From: Perkinsus chesapeaki
Taxonomy: Eukaryota > Perkinsozoa > Perkinsida > Perkinsidae
Assembly (NCBI GenBank): GCA_013115145.1
Contig: JAAPAO010000383.1
Coordinates: 1 to 34,355, forward strand
Direction of reading: 5' to 3'
DNA length: 34,355 nucleotides
In this document: piece after piece, positions 1 through 10,779 of the stretch
How the letters are laid out: each line of letters begins with the position of its first letter
How positions within the stretch are numbered: the stretch's first letter is position 1
Translations under genes and position numbers: made by a program
Notes under the pieces: model-generated
What the model was told of the DNA's origin: nothing
The model's database searches: none
The model's input: the letters and a program-made list of their open reading frames with translations, nothing else

Positions 1-1972
1 CGAAACGGAAATGAAACCGCGCTCGCATGAGCGAAGCGAAGTATCACAGATATACAAACGTCATGCATCTACACCACCTCAGTCAGATTCATCGATGAGA
101 GGTTCAAGTTGCCTGTATTAAATGCGTGCTTCAGACGACCTTCCACGTTCTTGCAGGATCTCTCAGGAACATCTCTACCAAGCATGACAATGTCATAAAA
201 TTTTGCTGAGTAAATGAACTTGTGTCTCTCCACGTGACCGTAAATGAGGAATACCCCAGCATTAGCAACTAAAATGTGCACGAGAAACATCAGTCCCCGG
301 GATCGAACCCGCGACCCGCGGTATATCATGATTTTTCTCGCTCACCCGAAATTGCGCAACATTCCGACGAGGATGGCATAAAACTTTCGCAAGAAGCTCT
401 ATTCATGTTTATGATTTATTATTTGCTATAAGCGTGACTATCCTATAGATTCCGGTGTTCACTTCACACGCCCGCTAAGATTGACTACAGAGGATATGCA
501 TGATATACGCACGCATCAAATCGCAGTACATTTTCGTAAGCCGCGCATGTTTTTATTAATTATTCGCCTCTGAGCAAGCATACTGTGTGATATCTCAATA
601 TGCCGTATCAAGCAACACTCTAATGCAATTGCTGGAGTGAATTTTGTCATCGGAAACTGCCTCGGGATTACTGTCCGAAACACGTTTTACGCTGATTGAG
701 CGGTGGGCGTCCAAAATCCAGTTCGGAGTCCCTTTCTAAAGGCAAAAGCTCACTATACCCCCATGAAAAAAATCAACAATATGCTGCTGTAATTCTACGA
801 CCTTTTCTCAGTAGCCTTATTGAGGCACTTACTAAGGACTCGCGACACAGTCGGGGCAGATGGGAGCTCAGTGCGGAGTTCAGGAAGACGGCCACTTTGT
901 GACGCCACTTTTTGGTGGATTTTAACATCGCTAATGACTGGTTCTACCTTCAATGAAGGTCCTTCATTAACATGTTAACTCGAAGAAATGCATACTTTTA
1001 TAGTTAACCCATGTTGGTATAGAGAAAGTCTAACTGGGAGTGGCACCAATGGAAGTACCGCGCAGTTTTCGCGTCACAAGAAGGCAAGCTTCATCCATTG
1101 TAGGCTCGTAATGACGATCGTTACTATTTGCTTTTAAGAGCTCAAGAATAGCTCCTGGTGAATCGCACATTTGCCATCATTGTGAGTTATCATTTATTGA
1201 AGAATGAGCACCCAATCGTTCTCAATGGAGTTCAAGCACCCAATCGTTCAAACTCCCAATGGAGTTCTCACACTGGGATTGTGTCGGATAGTCGAGTCCC
1301 GGTTTCCAGCTCGGACAGACGAGTCTTTGATGATAACATGGTTCCCACTCATTGTTTCTGTTCATGATCATGCGCATGGTACAGTGTCCGCGGCAGCAGC
1401 CGGCAACTGTGTCACCTGTGTCCTGATACACCCTCCAGGTCTGGGGCAGTCATTGCCTTCACAAATAATCATGTAGACCATTGTGCGGTCACAGTTATGT
1501 ACACACGCCCTTTTTTTATGTGTGTTAGAGGATAGTAACCCACTAGTAGACTCCACACGTTGGTCTGAGAGGTATCTGTCATCTAATTATCCCGGTTCTT
1601 AACCTAAGATATTTCATTGCGTTACACCAGTAACGGGACAACACTATGTAATCATCCCCAGCTTAAGCATTTGCAGGCTTTGTGCTTGACATCTTTGTGC
1701 CCATCAGCCGTTAGCATTCCCATTCACCGATCAGTAATTAAAACATCCCCGAAGTATCTGAGTTGTCGGTAGGAGGACTCGGTTTATAGCTGCGAGACGC
1801 TACAATACCATCTCCCTTTTCACGTGGGTTCGAGAATTGACTCCTATTAGCATATCGTGAAGTGAGCCTTTTTCTGAACCGGACTCGACCTCGAGTTATG
1901 TTACGTTGGCTTTAAGCTAGTTAGTTAGTATACCTTACTCTTCTATAGCAGTTGTGGACCCCGAAGAAGATT
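1..1972. other. No recognisable gene; short direct repeat at ~1208-1268
   Basis: I see no credible coding exon here. The open frames are short, overlap on both strands and match no family I know. A ~30-bp unit containing GCACCCAATCGTTC and CAATGGAGTTC occurs twice in tandem at about 1208-1234 and 1235-1268, the second copy slightly longer. A B-box-like sequence (GGTTCGATCCC on the minus strand) lies near 295-312. Its flanks do not form a proper T-stem and no full tRNA can be built around it. Confidence 0.5.
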
Positions 1973-2804
1973 ATGATGAAGCTAAACCCTTATAGTATCA
2001 TTTCGGCTTTCGCCATACTTTCACGCGCACAGGATGGAGAAGTCCGAGAATATCACAAGGGTGACACGATGGCAGATGGAAGCAAGATGCTAAAGTATGT
2101 ATGCGAGAATTTACAGCTTCCCTGTATCGTGGCACCTAAAGGTAGCCCCAAGGGGGTAAGACACTGTATAGGTGATGATGATGATGATAACCATACCTCT
2201 GATTCTCAGGTGGTCGCAGGTTTTCTAGCCTTCGAGATGCCTTATCAGCTGACAGATGCGGCAGAGCTAGCTGTCAGGAAACTCATGTGAGTAGAACCTC
2301 TTTGGGGATCAAATTATTGTTATGTTGGAGCTGCAGTGGTCATATCGCTACGCTTGCCCTCATTCAGGAAAGACCCTGAACAGGAAGGTGCTTTTGGATT
2401 CATACAGTCTGTGAGCACCCTGGTCGTGGTTACTGCATATCATCTGATGAAGACTTCACTAATAGATTACAACAGAACCGGCGAAACGTTACTGATTCGT
2501 CACTCAAATGGTCGACTGCCTAATTCCGTTGGTTCTATTTATAGGTTGTAGTTGCCCAAGGCCAACGCAGACAAGGTATTGGTGAGAAACTTGTAAGAAG
2601 CATCATTCAGCGTGTCATGATATCCTCAGTCACAATTTCTGGTGTATATTCTGTGTTCAGGGTGAGGCGAGACATTTACTTGCCTTGTGCCTGGATGTAG
2701 AGCCTTGAGAGGAGCCCGCGGTCAGCCTGTATACAAAGCTCGAGTTCAAAAAAGTCCTTGGTGAGGTGGAAGTTGTTGTTGGCGTTTATGTTGAGATTTG
2801 TTGA
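1973..2804 (+). pseudogene. Broken copy of a secreted GNAT acetyltransferase-like gene
   Basis: This is a paralog of the intact gene at 4083-4945 with the same exon plan. Exons are about 1973-2155, 2210-2286, 2368-2410, 2453-~2508, 2545-2613 and 2661-2804; exons of 77, 43 and 69 nt match the intact copy exactly. It encodes an N-terminal hydrophobic signal segment, a C-x6-C pair, a canonical GNAT motif A (QRRQGIGEKL, acetyl-CoA pyrophosphate loop) and a motif-B-like LYTKLEF. Two lesions argue that it is dead. An in-frame TGA at 2706-2708 lies between motifs A and B, where the paralog has a sense codon. The exon-4 donor, ACG|GTAAG in the paralog, reads ACG|TTACTG here. The upstream ATG choice (1973 or 1976) is uncertain. 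Readthrough or an unusual splice cannot be excluded. Confidence 0.6.
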
Positions 2805-2865
2805 CGTTGTCCTTTTCAGAGGGGATGAGTATGATACTTGGGCATATTACTACTTTTTATTACAT

Positions 2866-3412
2866 AAAAAGGGGCCCATGCCTCATATTTTTTGGCGCGT
2901 GAGAAATACGAGTGAAGTAAGGTACCAACTTGAAGCTCTTGGTGAGCTCTTTCTAATGCCTCATGAATCATTGTGATATTCGAATTAGGCTGAGTAATTG
3001 TTGAACAAAAAATCTTTACATAGAGAAATGCGCTGGCAGACTCTGATTTTGGTGTCATCCATTCAAAAATGGCTTAGCAAACCGGCGCGTAACATTACTT
3101 TATCATGTGTCTACGCGAGGACAAACCTGTTTGTGGTGCAAAAACCCTGAGGAAGGAATTCCCCCGTTTTTTCGAGAACATCAGCGATAAACAAGTCAGG
3201 ACCGTACTCCGAGAGTTTGAAGCAGGTACAGGACATTTCGAGTATCTCACATTTCTCTATGTAACGATTTTTTGGTTCAACCATTACTCAGAGCCTAATT
3301 CGAATATCACAATGGTTCATGAGGCATTAGAAAGAGCTCACCAAGAGCTTCAAGTTCGTACCTCCGTAACTTTCACGCGCCAAAAAAATATGAGGCATGG
3401 GCCCTTTTTTTC
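2866..3412. repeat. Large inverted repeat (foldback), arms 2866-3031 and 3250-3412
   Basis: The reverse complement of about 2866-3031 matches 3250-3412 almost throughout. A near-identical core of ~60 bp (containing AATTCGAATATCACAATG, with one mismatch just after it) is flanked by less perfect matches. The loop is ~218 bp. One open reading frame spans each arm, minus at 2816-3058 and plus at 3105-3455, and both encode the shared peptide HEALERAHQELQV. That suggests the arms descend from a coding exon rather than a simple MITE. No transposase, terminal repeat or target-site duplication was identified. The element sits between the two GNAT paralogs. Confidence 0.75.
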
Positions 3413-4082
3413 GCATCACCCTGTATGTAGCAACAAGAAAGTAAGGAAGTATTGAAACTGAAGAATCTATCCACTACATTCTTTGTTCTTCGCTTATCTG
3501 CCTTCTATTCGAACTTGGAATGTCTAAGATATGAAAAAGGCGAGCGTTAGTCGGAACTGTTTCAGTTCCCTATATAATGCGATTACTCTTACGAGTGTTT
3601 TGCGGTTTTTGCTACGGCAGTTGTCAGTTAAGGCTTTCCGAACATGCTAGTTCACCCCGGGGGCGCCAAATCGACGGGACAGTGAGAACCTGTCGCCGAG
3701 TAACTTAGTAGCGACGATCATGTGTAGGTATTCCTGATAGTGCGGAATCGTCTTGTGAGAATTGCATGATTCGCCTGAGTAGAGTCGCGGCGATGCTGCT
3801 GCCTCCGGTCGTGGGGGCATGAAGACATTCCTACCATGTCACCAGTGGTGTCACCACTCTCTCACGTCACCTGTCACAGACATGATATTCCCTCCGGTCC
3901 GGAAGTTTCCGGTGTCGCATCCGTACTTGTGCGGTTCTTCCCACTCCATCTTGTGAATTGGTGTAGCCTCTTTCGCCCTTTCGCCGGAGAATCAGATATT
4001 ACACTATATAGCTCCGATATCGAAAATAACATAAAGCTGCTCGAAGCTTCAGCGAGACAGTTCCGAGTAAGAGAAAGTCGAA
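3413..4082. promoter_or_regulatory. Intergenic region upstream of the intact GNAT gene
   Basis: No gene is seen. A TATA-like CTATATAATGC lies near 3571 and ACACTATATAGC near 4002. The latter is about 75 bp upstream of the ATG at 4083, so it is the better promoter candidate. The element assignment is by eye only. Confidence 0.25.
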
Positions 4083-4945
4083 ATGAAACAAAACGTGTCG
4101 TACTTCATCCTCGCCGTAATTGCCATTGCCTTGCTCTCACAAGATCTAACCTATCGCCAGTATGAAGAAGGCGATACGATGATCGAAGAGAGCGGTATGT
4201 TTGTGGTCAACTGCCAGTGGCACGAATCTTCGTGTATTGTAGCGGTGAACCAAACCGAAGATCCTAAGGTAAGAAAGCTCTCAGATGGTGACCAGTAGAG
4301 TTGGTGGCAACCTTTTAGATGGTCCTCGGCTTCCTGGCATACAAGATACCTTATCAACTAACCAAAGCGAATGAAGACGCGGTGAGGGCTTTGATGTAAG
4401 CTACACCCTTCTGTTTAATGGTGAAAAGGCTTCCAGTTGAGGGTGCAGTCAAAGCTAATAATGTTGGTGCCAATTTCAGGAAAGACCCTAAAGAGAGCGG
4501 AATCTTCGGGTTTATACAATATGTAAGTTGGGGGGTCCATCCAGCGTCACAGCTATTGCCTCGTGTGTATGCGTGGAAACGAGGTATGACTTACACTGCA
4601 GACGTGAAGTATGATGATGGAAATCCTATTACGGTAAGAATATGTTATTTGGAATAACGTCCCAGGTTGAGGTGGCTAGAGGGCATAGAAGGAAGCACAT
4701 CGGCAAACATCTCGTGAAAGTTATTATTAAACGTGTAAGAGTGATAAATTGTCAGTGATGATGATATAGCCTTAAGAGTGATTGCGTTTTGCTCCCTAGT
4801 GTATCACTCGAGTGTTCGTGGTCAGGTCCGAACAACTGAGAACTTCCTGGCTTTATGCCTGCAAGCTGTACCCAATGATACGCCAGCGGTTAAGCTTTAC
4901 ACAAGTCTAGGATTCGTTAAAGTCACCGGTAAGCTGGAAAAGTGA
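4083..4945 (+). CDS. Secreted GNAT-family N-acetyltransferase-like protein (191 aa)
   Basis: Six exons (4083-4268, 4319-4395, 4480-4522, 4553-4633, 4666-4734, 4826-4945) join in phase to 191 aa. Residues 1-19 form a signal peptide (Lys then a FILAVIAIALL core). A C-x6-C pair follows. The GNAT core is in exons 5-6: motif A reads RGHRRKHIGKHL and motif B reads AVKLYTSLGFVKV, as in acetyl-CoA-dependent N-acetyltransferases. The loop consensus R-x-x-G-x-G/A has His in place of the first Gly, so acetyl-CoA binding may be altered. The broken paralog at 1973-2804 keeps the canonical Gly. Secretory targeting of a GNAT protein is unusual; the substrate is unknown. Assignment to the fold is fairly sure, activity is not. 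Confidence 0.75.
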
Positions 4946-5436
4946 GATGTGGAGTTTGTTTTACTTCGAGTGATGCTGATGATCGTTCCCATCAGGAGAC
5001 GAAGCCTATGCTTTATTTGCCCTTATAATGAGGCAGAAAACCCGCGATAGAGGCCGTCTTCTATAATATATTTTCCGAGTCGGAAATTCCGACCACTTGG
5101 GTTCTCAACCTGCTACTGGATGCGGCTGAGAGTTCTTGGAGGAGTGATGTTTCCTGAACTTTGGGCGAGCCCCTCTCTAGTAGAGAGTCTCTACACTCCC
5201 ATGACTGATCACTCCTCATTTAATCGGTATTCAACAATCGTGTATAGTGTTTTTCAACGCCTTGGAGTATTATGGTTGAGTTTTGATAGTTGAAGTGGTG
5301 GAAAGGTTTCTTACTGAACAATCGAGTTACATAGTGTCAAGCAATTACAACTGTTGGAAAATGATGAACAAATGGAGAGAGAAACTCAAGTGGATTAGAC
5401 CTGAGATGGTACAAGATAGTTTCTAAAGTACCATTA
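4946..5436. other. Intergenic region before the ion channel gene
   Basis: No coding exon is supported. A short imperfect inverted repeat, GGAGTGAT at about 5143 and ATCACTCC at about 5208, brackets ~55 bp. The reading frame of the channel start codon stays open for ~70 nt upstream of 5437 but contains no other ATG. Confidence 0.3.
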
Positions 5437-8126
5437 ATGCAGCTGTCGCTGACAATTTGTCAGACACCAGAGGGAGATGAGGCTTCCTCTATCCCACCCA
5501 GTTGCGATGTGAACTCTTCTCGCAGTTACAGGAACCGCAGTGGAACGAATTCGGATACCTCCAGTAGCCTCGCGGTAGCCTACATGCCACTATCGAATGT
5601 GTAAGGAGACATGGTTGCAGAGGTCTCCACAGCAGAGAAGTCGGTTCCTGACACTCACCAGAGCTTTCAGGGCAGTTGGTCTGAAGAAGATCGCTGTAAG
5701 AAATGTCAGATTCATAAGAGTGCCCTAGACAGTGTATCTTAGGCGAGAATAGATGTCAAATCTATTGAAGTTACGAAAGATGACTACTCGCCTAGATTCC
5801 CACGCATCCGGCGGCTTGCGAATAGCATTCAGTTCGAAATCGTCATGGGTAGTTCCAGCGTTATGTTCACGCGGTAGTTGTGCGGAGTCCCATCAAAGCA
5901 TGCCAACACTGCTTGACCTATCACACATTGTTCTTCTTCATAGGCATTCTTATAATCCTCAATTGCCTGGCTATCGCCTGGCAGTCTGCCTATTACCCAT
6001 CACAACCGGGACCGTCTATCGACATCTTCTTCTTCGTTGCAGAGCAGGCCTTCACTCTGGTCCTACTCCAAGTTATGGACGGGGTTATCACTATTGCAGG
6101 TTTTCTTCATCGAGTGGACCCTTCGGCTTCTTGCTAATACGTGGATTTGGCTACTATATCCAGTTAACATGATGGACACTCTTATAGTCCTCTCGGGTAA
6201 CCCTGTTACCTTTTGCAGTAGCTCTCCAGCGTCATAGTCTTCCGCAGGTATTGCTGTTTCATGGGTGCTAACTCCTCTTGACCTTGAATCGGACTGGATA
6301 AGGCAACTACAGGTAAGTTAGCAACACCTAATCAATGCAAAGAGACTATCCTCCGGCTACGTGTGTGTTAATCTCGACCTGTGCCTGTTATAATCGCCCT
6401 ACGATGGCTGTATTACGGTTTATCCTCGACTCGACGAACACCGCTTGCCCCCGATCTCTGAAGCATCTAACTCACTCCTACTCTCTCTGGTAGGTCCTCC
6501 GAGCCTTCCGATTGGTAAGGATCGGCAGGGCTGTTCGTCTCGTTCCGGAGTTCCGTGAAATGTGGATGATGGTCAGGGGGCTATTGGAAAGCGGACTCAC
6601 ACTTTTCTGGACGTAGCTAATCACCAATCACTCGAAGTATTCGAATAGAGTAGCTTTCAGATATACAGTGATTGCTGCGGTTTGCTATGTCTTTGGTATG
6701 GCTACTACATATTTCATTGGGAGAAGAGAGGACAATCTGTAAGGGGAAATGAGCTGTGCCACTGAACTTTGCCGTTTCCGGAACTTACCGAAAATAAGTA
6801 CTTTTTACCGTACTTGTACTTTTTACCGAAAATGTCACGAGCAAGAGGATATTCCGCAGAGGATCTCGATTAATCGTGAGTGGTTTATTAACAAGCTTTT
6901 TCTCCTACATCCATCGCTTTTTTACTCCCCTAAAAGCACTATAGTCTATTCCTCGGGACCGAGACTCTCTGCGTCGATCATACTGATGTCGTGATAGAAT
7001 CCCCCAGAATCACATGTATGCTGAGGTTGGGATATTTCAGGAGTGACGATAGTATCCAGTCACTATTTGGAGATGTCCCTTCATCTATGTTCACCCTATT
7101 CCAAGTAACCATCTCTTTCCGCTGCCATGCAGCAGTTGCTGTCTGTGTCGAGATAATGACCCTTGATTCTTGGACTGCTGCTGTCCGACCGCTTATGATC
7201 AACCAAGCTTCCATTGAGTGGCTTTTCCTTTCCTTCATATCAATTTCCTACTTTGTTCTAATGAATCTTATCACTGCTGTGATAGTGGAGAATGCCTTTA
7301 GCATCGCCAAGGAGGACGAGGAGCAGCTGGTCAGTTATTCTACTTCTGCCTTTGTAATTCCATGACCAGGCGATTGAAGCCGAAAGGAAGAAGACGAAAG
7401 AAGTGTCGGAACTTGGCGAGCTTTTCGCCGACTTAGACACCGATGGGAGCGGCGAGGTTCAACCACCCTACGACGCTTTCTCGAATGGCAAAGGTTCTCC
7501 CACGTTCCCTTAGCTGAGCAGAGGAGAATTTGAGGAAGCCCTGCGTAACCCACGGGTCCTTCGGAAGCTGGCTCTATTGGACGTAGATGCCGATGAACTT
7601 GATGAAGTATGGCACATGCTCGACAATGGTGAATCTGCTAGAGACTTCGCTCTGTGCTAAAGGGAAACCGCTCAGGTGACGGCAGTCTCACTCTGAGCGA
7701 GTTCATCACCGGCGTGAGAAAAATGCGTGGCGAGGCCCAAAGCAAAGACGTTCTGCTTTGCTCAAACCAACTGCGACGATTGGAAACTAAAGTCGACCGA
7801 ATAGTACGATCGAAGCCGCTTACAAAGACACGAACTAACTTCGGTGTCCATCTCAGCTAGCTGCAATCGACGGCCTTGGCGACTTTATCCACCAGCTTAC
7901 CGAGGAGGACATACCGGCGGTAGGGTGGAAGCACGAAGAACACTTGACTGTTTTCCCCCACTAGGTCACACAGCGCCTCAGACTACTCTTACGGGTTACA
8001 GCGCGAGCATCCAGGACACTGGAATACTCGGCGGAGTCATTGAGCAAGCTCGAGGCGAGTGTCAGCGGTGCCGGCCCGCCGCCGCGAGAGACAAGACGGA
8101 AAGGTCAAGTAGCTACCTTGAATTAG
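5437..8126 (+). CDS. Single-domain voltage-gated cation channel with EF-hands (~529 aa)
   Basis: Fifteen exons join without a frame break: 5437-5574, 5621-5695, 5743-5848, 5944-6059, 6100-6196, 6248-6312, 6494-6612, 6661-6738, 7041-7104, 7153-7329, 7370-7456, 7514-7628, 7676-7803, 7857-7919 and 7965-8126. The product is one 6-TM ion_trans domain. S1 contains GILIILNCLAIAW, S2 FFIEWTLRLLA, S3 NMMDTLIVLS, and S4 LRAFRLVRIGRAVR with five Arg every third residue. The pore follows FTLFQ with filter TLDSW, then S6 ending NLITAVIVENAF. The C-terminus carries a canonical EF-hand (DTDGSGELSRGEF), a second divergent one (GDGSLTLSEF) and a coiled-coil-like tail. The T-x-D-x-W filter resembles CatSper subunits, suggesting Ca2+ conduction as a homotetramer. 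The start and the last exon are the least certain parts. Confidence 0.88.
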
Positions 8127-8503
8127 TCGTCTCGTCTCCACCGAGTGTCTCAAGATGCTTTGTGTTGCGATATGCAAAGATTGGCCAAATGTGTGCTAGT
8201 TTCGAGATGCTAAGCTTTCGCGAAGATTCAAGTCAGCCGTTCTATGAAACTCATATGTCGGGGTCTCGGCACTACACGCACTCACTTTAAGGGGTACTGC
8301 CAGCACCGGGTGCACCGGGTACCAATCACGAGACGTCCCAGGCACGGTGGTCTCGGGATTGGCGGTGAAGTTTCGCTCGCCCTGAGTTTTCTGATCCGTG
8401 CTCAAAAAAGCCCTTCCGTCGTAATCCAGAGTCAAAGTTCCGTTTTGGAGTTGCCATCCCCAACAAGCATCTAATTATCTACCGCAATAGGACGTTCCGA
8501 TTC
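8127..8503. other. Intergenic stretch with an unassigned open frame
   Basis: One plus-strand frame stays open over about 8244-8474 and contains a local repeat (CACCGGGTG, CACCGGGTAC near 8306). It matches nothing I recognise. It could be a further channel exon if the last exon is spliced earlier (AAAG|GTCAAG near 8102), but I could not connect it convincingly. Confidence 0.25.
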
Positions 8504-9332
8504 ATGTGCCTTTCGCTGGTCATCACAGTATGGTGGTTCGTGATCATAGTGGCTGACGCTAAGCTGGAGGTAAGTGATTTTTTGTACGGACCTTGGGGCA
8601 GTCTTTTCACTGTGTCAGGTGACTGAGCCGTCACCATCGCCTGGCACTAGTGTTGAATGTGTAGTAAGTGCTGGTGAGAATGGCAAAGCATCATTCCACT
8701 GGAACTATTATCACACTTTTTGGGAGGGGAAGGAGCAATTAACTGAAGAGGAGTCTAGTCGGCAAAAAAGGCAACTTAAGAATGGGGCGGTATATCTTAC
8801 AGACCTAGAGTGCTCAGGAGGCATCGCTGTTCCACAGTAAGAGTTGGAGTTCGTGAACTAGGCTTTACCTTTTCTTTACTTCCGAATTTCAGGACCCCCT
8901 CTGATGTCACCTCATCTAGAAGGAGGAGACGAGCTACTGCCTCAGGCCAAAGGTGAAGAAGGTCTGGGGTGCGCTACCTGGCATCACATCTTCAGAGGGA
9001 TTATCGTCTGAGTGTTCGCCAATCCCTTTCTTACTTTCAGGGAAGATCCAGCCTTACGGTCTGTACGCGAAAAGGTGTACCAGAAAACTCCGAGGGTAGA
9101 GGAAGTGTTGACTACTTATCTGGTTGAAAACACTCGCTTCAAATTCTGTGAAATTGGTGTCAAGACGACAGCCAAGAACGCGGGGAAGAATGCATCGAAC
9201 AAGGACTTCGTCAAATGGATCTGCGGTTTGCTCAACGATAAAATAAGAAAGAGCTCCGCGGAGCCTTCTGAAACATCAGGAGAAAAGAAGAGACACTGTG
9301 GCCCTCTATGCCGCAGGGAGAAGATGGAATGA
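8504..9332 (+). CDS. Four-Cys secreted family protein A (~211 aa)
   Basis: Exons are 8504-8569, 8619-8836, an optional 8893-8952, and 9041-9332. Exon 1 is a hydrophobic signal peptide ending KLE at a phase-0 junction, as in the two paralogs downstream. Exon 2 holds Cys1 (VECVV), an aromatic/basic GKASFHW motif and Cys2 (LECSGG), and ends in phase 2. The last exon carries Cys3 (FKFCEIG), then NKDFVKWIC with Cys4, then a basic tail with two extra Cys. The 60-nt third exon encodes an Arg run (SSRRRRRATASG). It is a multiple of three with matching phases, so the protein reads through with or without it. I know no named family. A secreted, disulfide-bonded protein is inferred. Confidence 0.75.
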
Positions 9333-9655
9333 GGGGATCATGCAGCATGCTTCCGTCACAAAACATGCTTCATCGGGCTCCTCGAATATTAGGATGTTGT
9401 TGTTGTCATTCTTGACTTTCTTGTCGTGTTGTTGAACCCAATCACCACCATTGTGTGAAGCAGCGTGGAGATGCTCTACTACTGCTTCAGTCTCGACCGA
9501 AATCATATAACGTCTGCTCCGCCGCCAATCTCCTCGGACCGGCCGCGACCTCCACGTTTGACCTTGCAATCGGTTTGGCCCTGGATTTTTTCGTATTGGG
9601 ATCCAGTGGATGTGAGGTGGATCCGATCCACCTCACATCAGTTCTACTTTGTTAA
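9333..9655. other. Intergenic promoter region of secreted family gene B
   Basis: No gene is seen. The stretch contains a near-perfect palindrome just before the next ATG, listed separately. Confidence 0.35.
9609..9639. promoter_or_regulatory. 15-bp perfect inverted repeat upstream of gene B
   Basis: GATGTGAGGTGGATC at 9609-9623 and its exact reverse complement at 9625-9639 are separated by one base. The right arm ends 16 bp before the ATG at 9656. This could be a dyad operator for a dimeric factor or a hairpin in the 5' UTR. No equivalent was seen upstream of the paralogs at 8504 or 10780. Confidence 0.5.
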
Positions 9656-10381
9656 ATGCGTGGTGACTCCGCCTTGTATTTCCTTTTCACCTGGCAACTT
9701 GCAGCCGGGAACCCCAAGTTAGAAGTGAGTCAGGTTAATACTGTTCGCTCCTTACAGCATTATCAGATTGATAACCCGGGCACTTCACATGACGGAAAGT
9801 GCAGAGTTCGCTCCGGCAACACTTATGCGGTATTCCAGTGGAGCGGCGGACAAGATGCTGTTTTACTTAATGAAGGCGGAAGAAAAGTCGAAGAAGAAGG
9901 GCCGATGTTGAAGGAAGCAATTACCCTGACTGAGCTCAGATGTGATGGAAGGTGGGACCGCTCTGAGTATCTTGCTGGGTTACTCTGTTCTCAGTCCTGG
10001 ACATGATTCTATTCAACGCACAATGCCTTTAACAAAATACGGAACTGTCGCTATCGGAGATCCGTACAATGTCGCCATCTTCTCGCACTGCTCCCACCCT
10101 TATAGCTTTTCAGTTATCCGACTGTCGATGAAGCGTCAGGGAGACTAAAAGCAAGCATTCCCACGGTTAATGTTGTGCTAGGAATGTATAACAGTGGTAC
10201 AACGCCATACGAATTATGTGGAACCGCTTTACGACGAACAGCCGAGTCATTGACGAAAAAAGCGAGAATGACAAATGAGGATTTTCTTACCAAACTGTGC
10301 AGCAACAGAAGAATGAAGGAGATCAGGCGCAAAGAGCAGAAAGACGACAGGAAACGTCTACTGGATCATGCAGCTGCCTAA
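9656..10381 (+). CDS. Four-Cys secreted family protein B (~176 aa)
   Basis: Exons 9656-9724, 9758-9951 and 10114-10381 join in phase (0 then 2, the same as paralogs A and C). Exon 1 encodes a signal peptide ending KLE before the first junction. Exon 2 has Cys1 (GKCRV), the aromatic motif YAVFQW and Cys2 (LRCDG). Exon 3 has Cys3 (YELCGTA), the shared NEDFLTKLC with Cys4, and a strongly basic tail (RRMKEIRRKEQKDDRK). The first intron is only 33 nt. The second, 162 nt, is longer than in paralog C and could hide a cassette like that of A. Function is unknown. Confidence 0.75.
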
Positions 10382-10779
10382 ACCTACCCTACATGTCTGG
10401 AGATGTTTGCGTGTTCATCCTGGTGTATCCATCTCTAACTTGTGTTTACAATGTACCGAGTACTACTGGACATGCATCACTACCATCCCCGTCTCACAGC
10501 CACTAAGATTATTTTACGTTATTGCTGCGCTTGAGTGGGATGTCCTTTCCAACCGCCTCGTGTTTACCCTGATGTTCGAGCGCTTTGGGTTCCCGCATCC
10601 CTGCTAGGTAATTGTCGCTTCTAGAATGGCAGTGCTGATGGTTGTAATGCCCCCCCGGCAGCACATAGTTACTTCCTTAACATCAGATCGATTGAGTCTT
10701 ATTCACAGTTAGTGTTATCAGAGGACTGGTAGAGAGTCCGGCAGTTGCATTGTGTGATTGTTTCCACTACGTACTTCCC
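10382..10779. other. Intergenic region between secreted family genes B and C
   Basis: Short frames only, none with splice or family support. I see no repeat or RNA gene. Confidence 0.3.

Noticed and set aside
290-315. tRNA gene on the minus strand near 295-312
   Set aside because: The B-box sequence is present but the T-stem has mismatches and no acceptor, D or anticodon arm can be formed.
69-329. 86-codon minus-strand frame at the left end
   Set aside because: No family match, no splice context, and it overlaps the B-box-like sequence; probably chance.
2706-2708. TGA in the first GNAT copy as selenocysteine or recoded codon
   Set aside because: Other genes here use TGA as a normal stop (for example 4943, 9330, 11425, 12725, 31998), the intact paralog has no Cys there, and a splice donor is also lost.
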